Source: Acidobacteriota bacterium (GTDB taxonomy: Bacteria > Acidobacteriota > Terriglobia > Terriglobales > Acidobacteriaceae). Taken from it: 11,332 nucleotides of DNA. The notes under the pieces are model-generated. The model was given only the letters and a program-made list of their open reading frames with translations, ran no database searches and was not told where the DNA came from. The position numbers and the translations under genes are program-made. Location of the stretch: NCBI GenBank assembly GCA_021781255.1, contig JAJXXG010000017.1:1-11332 (forward strand), read 5' to 3'. This document shows positions 6,097-11,332 of this stretch, piece after piece. Every line of letters starts with the position of its first letter. Position 1 is the first letter of the stretch.

Positions 6097-7443
6097 ATGA
6101 AGTTTCATTCCCGGCTGCTCTCCCACGCGCTTCTTGGTCTGGCGACCCTGCTTTCTGTTCCATCGATGGCACAGGATTGGGTGCGCACCGGCTCGAACCT
6201 TGGCAATGAGCGCATCCGCGTCGCTGTTGCAGACTTCAAGCCTGCGAGCGCCGATCCACAAACCCCGGCGCTAAAGGCGGTGTTTGATGCGACGCTCTAC
6301 GGCGACCTGGGCAACGCCGGCATCTTCGACCTGGTTTCAAAGAGCTTTGCGCCGCAGGCCATGCCGGGCTCTCCGCAGGAGATCAACCTGGCGCAATGGT
6401 CCGCCGACCCCGTGAATGCGGCCATGGTGGCGTTTGGCTCGCTTTCGACGGCCAATGGACGGCTGGCGGTCTACGGTTGGCTGTTTGACACGCATAACAC
6501 CGCCAATCCGCAGGTGCTCGGCAAGCAGTACAACGAGGCGGCCAGCCAGGATATGGCGCGCACCATTGCCCATCGTTTTGCCGATGAGATCATTTACCGC
6601 CTGGGCGGCGGCATCAACGGCATCGCCGAGACGAAGATTTACTTCATCAGTTCGCGAACCGGAGCGAAAGAAATCTGGGCGATGGATTACGACGGCGAAA
6701 ATCAGCACCCCATCACCCACCTGGGCAGCATTTCGCTTTCGCCGCGCGTCTCGCCGGACAACTCCCGCGTCGCGTTTGCCTCGCTGGGCCGCGAGGGCTG
6801 GGCAATCCGCATGTACTCGCTGGAACTCGGCCGCATGGTGAGCTTTCCGGGTGGCTCAGCGGGCGGCGCCAACCAGTCTCCGGCATGGACCGCCGACGGA
6901 AACAGAATCGCGTTTTCCTCGTCGCGGTCCGGTGATCCGGAGATATGGATTGCGGATGCGAATGGATCCAATTCGCATCGCATCACTTTCTTCAAGGGGC
7001 CTGACGTCTCGCCCACATGGAACCCCAAGACCGGCGCGCAAATTGCCTGGGTCAGCGGCCGCACCGGGCTGCCGCAGATTTACATCATGGATCAGGACGG
7101 CTCCAACGTGCATCGCATGACGGACAGCGGCTACGCGGTTTCGCCGTCATGGTCGCCCAATGGGCAGTTTCTTACGTTCAGCTGGAATCGTAAATATGGC
7201 CCAGGCGCGCCAGGCGGGCAGGACATCTACGTGATGGACATTGCCACCATGCGCTGGCTGCAACTGACCCACGACGCCGGCAGCAACGATTTTCCATCCT
7301 GGGCGCCGGATGGACGCCACATCGTGTTTGAGCGCCAGATTGGCAAAGGCACGGAGATATGGTCCATGCTTGCCGACGGCACGGAACAGCATCAGCTGAC
7401 GCACTCAGGAAACAACACCATGCCTAACTGGAGCTGGAAGTGA
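6097..7443 (+). CDS. tolB: TolB, periplasmic beta-propeller of the Tol-Pal system
   Basis: 448 residues from the ATG at 6097 (E. coli TolB has 430). The start is chosen because it opens with a clean signal peptide (1-25, cut SMA-QDW) and GAGGAAGG sits at 6077-6084, though 12 nt away. The frame is open to 6019 upstream, but that extension would bury the signal peptide. The N-terminal domain (about 27-175) contains RIRVAVADFKP and FADEIIYRLGGGINGI, typical of TolB. The C-terminal beta-propeller (about 178-448) is built of PD40-type blades with repeated SWSPDG-like and EIW-D-DG motifs (VSPDNSRVAFAS, WTADGNRIAFSS, WSPNGQFLTFSW, WAPDGRHIVFER). TolB shuttles between Pal and the TolA-type protein. 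A 147-nt leader separates it from the gene before, so it may have its own promoter, though I see no clear one. Confidence 0.96.
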   Translation: MKFHSRLLSHALLGLATLLSVPSMAQDWVRTGSNLGNERIRVAVADFKPASADPQTPALKAVFDATLYGDLGNAGIFDLVSKSFAPQAMPGSPQEINLAQWSADPVNAAMVAFGSLSTANGRLAVYGWLFDTHNTANPQVLGKQYNEAASQDMARTIAHRFADEIIYRLGGGINGIAETKIYFISSRTGAKEIWAMDYDGENQHPITHLGSISLSPRVSPDNSRVAFASLGREGWAIRMYSLELGRMVSFPGGSAGGANQSPAWTADGNRIAFSSSRSGDPEIWIADANGSNSHRITFFKGPDVSPTWNPKTGAQIAWVSGRTGLPQIYIMDQDGSNVHRMTDSGYAVSPSWSPNGQFLTFSWNRKYGPGAPGGQDIYVMDIATMRWLQLTHDAGSNDFPSWAPDGRHIVFERQIGKGTEIWSMLADGTEQHQLTHSGNNTMPNWSWK

Positions 7444-7463
7444 ACCTGGGAAGTAAACAGAAT

Positions 7464-7491
7464 GCTTCCGCGCAAGCGCCCGGCGGAAAGC
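7464..7491 (+). other. Bulged hairpin in the tolB-pal gap
   Basis: GCTTCCGC (7464-7471) pairs with GCGGAAAGC (7483-7491) with one bulged A and an 11-nt loop, 20 nt after the tolB stop. No T-run follows, so it is not an intrinsic terminator. It may protect the 3' end of a processed tolB message. The rest of the 219-nt gap shows nothing I can name apart from an AT-richer GGATAAAAT at 7605-7613, which lacks a -35 partner. Confidence 0.4.
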
Positions 7492-7662
7492 AATCCAACA
7501 CTTTGCGCGGTCATTTTGAGAACTTCCCATGTATGTACGTGGCCACAGCTAGCGCGGACAAAACGACGCGGCCCCGAAATGGCGCGCACTGCGGCTCGGC
7601 ACAGGGATAAAATGGTTACGTTACCCGGAACAAGGTTTTGAGTCTGCTGAAGGAGTGAAGCA

Positions 7663-8400
7663 TTGAATCGACGCTCTCGAATTCTCGCCCCCGCCGTTGT
7701 GTTGATCGCGCTGGTTGCTGTTGCAGGTTGCAAAAAGAAACAGCCACCGCCGCCACCACCCGCTGCAACTGCCCCCGCGGCGACTGCTCCGACCGCTGAA
7801 ATCACCGCGACACCATCGTCCATCTCAGCCGGGGACCAGGTAGTGTTGAGCTGGAAGACAACCGATGCCGTAGACGTGTCCATCGAGGGCCTTGGCGGGG
7901 TGCCCACAACGGGCGTGAAAACCGTTACGCCCTCCGTGTCGACTACCTACCGCCTGATTGCACGTGGCGAGGGCGGCACAGCGGATGCCACGGCACGCGT
8001 GGTGGTCAGCGCGCCGCCGGCAGTCGCGGTGCCAACCAACACCATGTCGGCAGAGGAGGAGTTCAAGGCCAATGTCCAGGACGTCTTCTTCGATTACGAT
8101 GCGTACGATATTCGCAGCGATGCCGAAGGCACGCTTTCGCACGATGCCTCCTATCTTGCGAGCCATCCAAACATCAAGGTTGTGATCGGCGGCTACTGCG
8201 ACGAGCGCGGGTCAAGCGAGTACAACCTGGCGCTGGGCCAGAACCGCGCGGACGCCGCGAAGAATGCCCTGGTGAATGCGGGCGTTGCGGCCAGCCGCAT
8301 CCGCGTGATCAGCTACGGCAAGGAGAAGCCTTTCTGCACGGATTCGACCGAGTCCTGCTGGCAGCAGAATCGCCGCGCCGGCTTCTCGATTGACCAGTAA
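7663..8400 (+). CDS. pal: Pal, peptidoglycan-associated lipoprotein with added Ig-like domain
   Basis: 245 residues from a TTG at 7663, supported by GAAGGAG (7649-7655) 7 nt upstream and a lipoprotein signal starting at once. The lipobox is AVAGC with Cys23; the next residue is Lys, not Asp, so the Lol system should move it to the outer membrane. A Pro/Ala linker (27-44) leads to an Ig-like beta domain (about 45-116: ITATPSSISAGDQVVLSW, then TYRLIARGEGGTADATARVV). The OmpA-like peptidoglycan-binding domain (about 133-245) follows, with FFDYDAYDI, CDERGSSEYNLALGQNRA, ISYGKEKP and QQNRRAGF. D180 and R195 are the expected diaminopimelate-binding residues. E. coli Pal has about 173 residues and no Ig-like part. 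Cys179, Cys225 and Cys232 lie in the OmpA-like domain and two may form a disulfide. Pal anchors the outer membrane to the wall and binds TolB. Confidence 0.95.
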   Translation: MNRRSRILAPAVVLIALVAVAGCKKKQPPPPPPAATAPAATAPTAEITATPSSISAGDQVVLSWKTTDAVDVSIEGLGGVPTTGVKTVTPSVSTTYRLIARGEGGTADATARVVVSAPPAVAVPTNTMSAEEEFKANVQDVFFDYDAYDIRSDAEGTLSHDASYLASHPNIKVVIGGYCDERGSSEYNLALGQNRADAAKNALVNAGVAASRIRVISYGKEKPFCTDSTESCWQQNRRAGFSIDQ

Positions 8401-8417
8401 TGGACCAGTAGCAGGCA

Positions 8418-8450
8418 GCCATGCGGGCCTGCTGTGCATGCCCGCATGGC
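8418..8450 (+). other. First hairpin in the pal-cpoB gap
   Basis: A perfect 11-bp stem, GCCATGCGGGC (8418-8428) with its complement (8440-8450) and an 11-nt loop, 17 nt after the pal stop. An alternative 7-bp stem is possible between AGCAGGC (8410-8416) and GCCTGCT (8427-8433); it would use two bases of the left arm plus part of the loop and so compete with the main stem. No T-run follows. Confidence 0.6.
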
Positions 8451-8468
8451 ACAACCGGAATCATAAAT

Positions 8469-8502
8469 CGCTGCAGCCGGCGCTGACAGGCAGGCTGCAG
8501 CG
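8469..8502 (+). terminator. Second hairpin in the pal-cpoB gap, possible attenuator
   Basis: A perfect 10-bp stem, CGCTGCAGCC (8469-8478) with its complement (8493-8502) and a 14-nt loop. It is followed by CACTCTTCTTTT, a pyrimidine-rich tract that is not a clean T-run. It ends 21 nt before the cpoB start. It could end part of the transcripts after pal and so lower cpoB expression, or act as an RNA-processing site. The evidence is structural only. Confidence 0.45.
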
Positions 8503-8523
8503 CACTCTTCTTTTCACGGGTGA

Positions 8524-9456
8524 ATGATGCAGACAGCACGCACACTTCGCAATCGTCTCTTCGCGGCGGCAGCGCTGGCCACGATTCTCGGCGTGATGCC
8601 GGTTCGCGCACACGCAGCGTCCAAGGAAATCATCCAACTGCAAACCCAGGTGCAGCAACTTCTGGACATGGTGCAGCGGCTTCAATCCACCATGGACACG
8701 CGCTTCGCGGTGCTGCAGAACCTTGCCCAGCAGACATCCGACCAGGCCGTGCAGATGGGCGCAACCGTGAATGCATTGCAGCAGAAGATGAACACCGAGA
8801 ACGAGGCCATCAACGGCAAGCTCGACTCGGGCTCAGGCCAGGTGCAGTCGCTCAATGACTCAGTGGATGAGTTGAAGACGCGCATCGCAAAGCTGGAAAA
8901 GTCCATCCAGGACATGCAGAGCCAGTTGCAGAATATCCAGAACCCGCCGCTTGGCGGTACGGCCTCGCCCGCAGGAGCAGCGCAGGCCCCGGATGCCGGC
9001 GCAGCAGGCCCCGCTGGACCCGCAGGCATGCCTGCAACGACCGCTCCGGCCGTGAGCCAGACGCCTCCGCTGGAGCAAACCTTCCAGTCTGCAATGCGCG
9101 ACTACAACGCCGCCAAGTACAAGCTGGCAGGCAGCGAGTTTCAGGACGTAATTCACTACTATCCGCTGGATAACATGGCGGGCACCTCACAGTACTACAT
9201 CGGCGAGATTGCCTACAGGCAGAAGAATTACGACGATGCCATCAAGGCGTATAACGCCGTGCTGGAGGGCTTCAGCGGCAACTCGAAGGCCCCCGCCGCG
9301 CAACTGCACAAGGGGTTTTCCCTGCTGCAGTTGAACAAGCGCGAGGCGGGCGTTCAGGAATTGCGCTCTCTGATCCGCCGTTATCCGCAAACACCTGAAG
9401 CAGCGCAGGCGCGCACCAGGCTGAACGGAATGGGCGTACGCATCAACCCGCGCTGA
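8524..9456 (+). CDS. cpoB: CpoB (YbgF), periplasmic Tol-Pal coordinator
   Basis: 310 residues. The signal peptide spans 1-31 (cut AHA-ASK). A coiled-coil region follows at about 34-140 with regular Gln/Leu heptads (EIIQLQTQVQQLLDMVQRL, VDELKTRIAKLEKSIQDMQ), the trimerisation part of the family. Residues 141-180 form an Ala/Pro/Gly linker with short GPAGPAGMP collagen-like triplets. The C-terminal TPR domain (about 183-305) has three repeats, recognisable by YNAAKYKLAGSEFQDVIHYYP, YRQKNYDDAIKAYNAVLEGF and LQLNKREAGVQELRSLIRRYP. CpoB links Tol energy to peptidoglycan synthesis and outer-membrane constriction at division. Two adjacent ATGs (8524, 8527) are possible starts, with GGGTGA just before them. 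It is the last gene of the cluster; a strong terminator follows. The coiled coil is longer than in E. coli YbgF (about 263 residues in total). Confidence 0.93.
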   Translation: MMQTARTLRNRLFAAAALATILGVMPVRAHAASKEIIQLQTQVQQLLDMVQRLQSTMDTRFAVLQNLAQQTSDQAVQMGATVNALQQKMNTENEAINGKLDSGSGQVQSLNDSVDELKTRIAKLEKSIQDMQSQLQNIQNPPLGGTASPAGAAQAPDAGAAGPAGPAGMPATTAPAVSQTPPLEQTFQSAMRDYNAAKYKLAGSEFQDVIHYYPLDNMAGTSQYYIGEIAYRQKNYDDAIKAYNAVLEGFSGNSKAPAAQLHKGFSLLQLNKREAGVQELRSLIRRYPQTPEAAQARTRLNGMGVRINPR

Positions 9457-9476
9457 GGGCGCGGCAGGCACCAATG

Positions 9477-9505
9477 AAAAGCCCCGCTGCGCGCGGGGCT
9501 TTTTT
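9477..9505. terminator. Bidirectional intrinsic terminator
   Basis: AAAAGCCCCGC (9477-9487) pairs with GCGGGGCTTTT (9493-9503), with a 5-nt loop (TGCGC). The T-run 9500-9505 serves the plus strand. Read on the minus strand the same stem ends in TTTT, so it can also stop transcripts from korAB, whose last stop is at 9531. It closes the tol cluster 20 nt after cpoB. Confidence 0.93.
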
Positions 9506-9530
9506 GTTGGCAGCAAAGTTGACTGCGGGC

Positions 9531-10568
9531 TTACTGCAGGTTGTGCATCAGAGAGTCGAGAGCCGACTTGGGAGGGCGCGTGACCGACTCGGGCAGCGTG
9601 CCCAGCGGTTCGTCCACCACATTCAGCAGATCGACGAACGTAGGCTGCTTGGTGTCGATGTAGAAGATGCCGGTGAGAACCTCGTGGTCCTGATGCGACT
9701 GCATCAGCGTGCGCACGGCGTTGGCCCTGTCGGTCGGGTCGTAGTCGTCGTGCAGCTTGCGCAGCCGAAGGCTTGAGCCGTCATGCATCTCCACGTCGTA
9801 GACCTGGCCGGATTCATAATCGATGTGAATATCCTCGAAGCTGGCCACGAAGCCGATTTCGTTGATGGGCTCGTCATTCTCCTGCATGAACTTGTAACTT
9901 TTTGTGGAGCCCTCGTGATCGTTGAAGGTCACGCAGGGGCTGATGACGTCGAGCATCACCGTGCCCTTGTGGGCGATGGCGGCCTTGAGCATCGAGAGCA
10001 ACTGCTTCTTGTCGCCGGAGAACGAGCGGCCCACAAACGTGGCGCCCAGCTGGATGGCAAGCGCGCAGGTATCAATGGCCGGAAGGTCATTGATGACGCC
10101 CGTCTTGAGCTTGGATCCGATGTCGGCGGTGGCGGAGAACTGGCCCTTGGTCAACCCGTATACGCCGTTGTCCTCGATGATGTAAATCATCGGCAGGTTG
10201 CGGCGCATGAGGTGAACAAACTGGCCGACGCCGATGGAAGCCGAGTCGCCGTCGCCGGAGACGCCCAGCAGCATCATCTGATGATTCGCCAGCAGCGCGC
10301 CGGTTGAGACCGAAGGCATGCGCCCGTGCACGCTGTTGAAGCTGTGCGAGCGATTCATGAAATACGCCGGGCTCTTGGACGAGCAGCCGATGCCGCTCAT
10401 CTTCATCACGCGCTCCGACTCGACACCCATCTCGTACATGGCGTCAATAATGCGCTCGGAGATGGCGTTGTGGCCGCAGCCGGCGCAGAGCGTCGACTTG
10501 CCGCCGCGGTATTCCAGGATTGGAAGGCCGATGCGATTGACTTTAGGGGTGGGCGTTGCGGTTGCCAT
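9531..10568 (-). CDS. korB: 2-oxoacid:ferredoxin oxidoreductase, beta subunit (KorB type)
   Basis: 345 residues. With KorA it performs the CoA-dependent oxidative decarboxylation of a 2-oxoacid, most likely 2-oxoglutarate to succinyl-CoA, reducing ferredoxin, in the cytoplasm. Cluster ligands of the family are present: C28 and C31 (LCAGCGH), C62 (GIGCSS) and C212 (SPCVTF), expected to hold one [4Fe-4S] cluster. The thiamine diphosphate/Mg site is GDGDSASIGVGQF (105-117) with DN at 133-134 and GVYGLTKGQ after it. The start ATG at 10568 shares its A with the korA stop (TAATG), and AAGGAGG at 10582-10576 lies 7 nt upstream, so the two subunits are translationally coupled. Substrate is inferred: 2-oxoglutarate fits the KorAB-type architecture, but pyruvate or other 2-oxoacids cannot be excluded. 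Confidence 0.92.
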   Translation of the reverse strand: MATATPTPKVNRIGLPILEYRGGKSTLCAGCGHNAISERIIDAMYEMGVESERVMKMSGIGCSSKSPAYFMNRSHSFNSVHGRMPSVSTGALLANHQMMLLGVSGDGDSASIGVGQFVHLMRRNLPMIYIIEDNGVYGLTKGQFSATADIGSKLKTGVINDLPAIDTCALAIQLGATFVGRSFSGDKKQLLSMLKAAIAHKGTVMLDVISPCVTFNDHEGSTKSYKFMQENDEPINEIGFVASFEDIHIDYESGQVYDVEMHDGSSLRLRKLHDDYDPTDRANAVRTLMQSHQDHEVLTGIFYIDTKQPTFVDLLNVVDEPLGTLPESVTRPPKSALDSLMHNLQ

Positions 10569-11332
10569 TAGAGGCCCTCCTTCGTGGCAAACTCGTCGGT
10601 GATGGTGCGCGCATCCAGCGGCAGTCCGTTGTAATGGAGAATGCTGCGCAGTTTGGTCACCTGGTCAGCAGGCAGGTCCAGCTTGAGCAGGCTTGCCAAC
10701 TGCGCGTCACGGTCCTGCTCCACCAAATACACGCGCTCGTGCGAGGCCACAAAGTCGTGAATCTCGTGCGCAAACGGGTACGCGCGGATGCGCAGATAAT
10801 CCACGTCGAGACCGTGCTCCTTCTTGATCTGGTCGAGGCTCTCGCGCAGGGCAAAGTCGGTGGTGCCGTAGGCGATGACTCCCACCTTCGATGTGCCGTT
10901 CTTCGCCACGATCGGCGCCGGAACCAGCTTGCGCGCGCTCTCGAACTTGCGCGCCAGGCGATCCATGATGGCTACATATTCCTCAGGCTTTTCTGTGTAG
11001 CCGGCCACGTCATTGTGTCCGGAGCCGCGCGTGAAGTAGGCGGCCTTGGGGTGGTGGGTTCCGGGCAGCGTGCGCCAACCGATGGCGTCGCCATCCACAT
11101 CCTTGTAGCGCGCAAAGCCGCCGAGCCGGTTGAGATCTTCGGCGGTGAGCACCTTGCCGCGGTCCAGCGGCTTCTCAGGATATGCGAATGGGTCCGACAT
11201 CCAGTTGTTCATGCCCAGGTCGAGATCCGAGAGAACAAAGACCGGTGTCTGCAGCCGCTCGGCAAGATCGAAGGCCGAGTAGCCGAACTCAAAGCACTCC
11301 TTCACCGAGCCGGGCAGCAGAACGATGTGCTT
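10568..11332 (-). CDS. korA: 2-oxoacid:ferredoxin oxidoreductase, alpha subunit, C-terminal part
   Basis: The frame is open from the window edge to a TAA at 10570-10568, giving 254 residues of the C-terminal part; the start lies beyond 11332. The visible part begins HIVLLPGSVKECFEFGYSAF and VFVLSDLDLGMN, which fits the end of the pyrimidine-binding domain of 2-oxoacid:ferredoxin oxidoreductase alpha subunits. It continues into the C-terminal domain with KVGVIAYGTTDFALRESLDQ, YLRIRAYPFAHEIHDFVASH and RVYLVEQDRDAQLASLLKLD. In aerobic KorAB enzymes the gamma and alpha parts are fused in a protein of roughly 600 residues; whether that is so here cannot be seen. It is directly followed by korB with a one-base overlap. 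Confidence 0.9.
   Translation of the reverse strand, partial: KHIVLLPGSVKECFEFGYSAFDLAERLQTPVFVLSDLDLGMNNWMSDPFAYPEKPLDRGKVLTAEDLNRLGGFARYKDVDGDAIGWRTLPGTHHPKAAYFTRGSGHNDVAGYTEKPEEYVAIMDRLARKFESARKLVPAPIVAKNGTSKVGVIAYGTTDFALRESLDQIKKEHGLDVDYLRIRAYPFAHEIHDFVASHERVYLVEQDRDAQLASLLKLDLPADQVTKLRSILHYNGLPLDARTITDEFATKEGL

Noticed and set aside
8390..8411. Near-duplicate TTGACCAGTAA / TGGACCAGTAG across the pal stop codon
   Set aside because: 9 of 11 bases match, but the copies are short, the second stop is out of frame, and chance duplication explains it.
9783..10307. Plus-strand frame of 174 codons inside korB
   Set aside because: It is antisense to a complete KorB with intact cofactor motifs, and its product resembles no family.
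1..11332. Mobile elements, CRISPR arrays, tRNA or rRNA genes, defence islands
   Set aside because: No transposase, integrase, terminal repeats, regularly spaced direct repeats or tRNA-like cloverleaf was seen on either strand; the genes are core envelope, repair and central metabolism functions.

Overview
The window is a GC-rich stretch of chromosome from a Gram-negative (diderm) bacterium. The best guess is a member of the Acidobacteriota (Terriglobia/Acidobacteriaceae type). The guess rests on a TolQ-TolR-TonB-like-TolB-Pal-CpoB cluster with a short proline/glutamine-rich TolA substitute, on a Pal carrying an extra Ig-like domain, on secreted proteins with 'LPNAP'-type low-complexity linkers, and on a ferredoxin-dependent 2-oxoacid oxidoreductase (KorAB). 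The assignment comes from recalled family patterns, not from a search.

Layout. (1) Positions 1-1175, minus strand: a two-gene unit in which a four-helix, histidine-bearing membrane protein (b561-like by inference) is followed, with an ATGA overlap, by a secreted YceI-family lipocalin-like protein cut off by the window edge. (2) 1420-1917, plus strand: a small secreted protein of unknown function with a His/Gly/Asn-rich tail encoded by 12-bp tandem repeats. It is followed by a hairpin lying between it and the convergent recN. (3) 2034-3716, minus strand: recN, the SMC-like DNA repair ATPase. (4) About 3717-3932: a divergent control region for recN and the tol cluster. (5) 3933-9456, plus strand: the Tol-Pal cell-envelope cluster tolQ, tolR, a TonB/TolA-type transducer, tolB, pal and cpoB. 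The first three genes are tightly packed and the later ones are separated by 120-220 nt leaders containing hairpins. A strong bidirectional terminator ends the cluster. (6) 9531-11332, minus strand: korB and the 3' part of korA, converging on that terminator.

How the genes work together: TolQ and TolR form the proton-driven motor in the inner membrane. The TonB-like protein carries the force across the periplasm to TolB and the lipoprotein Pal, which binds peptidoglycan. CpoB links Tol energy to peptidoglycan synthesis during division. KorAB oxidises a 2-oxoacid (probably 2-oxoglutarate) with ferredoxin as electron acceptor. RecN is unrelated to its neighbours and works in double-strand-break repair.

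I see no mobile element, CRISPR array, tRNA or rRNA. Most of the window is ordinary core genome. The points that stand out are the b561-like/YceI pair, the unclear non-ATG start of tolQ, the Ig-like insertion in Pal, and the paired hairpins between pal and cpoB.
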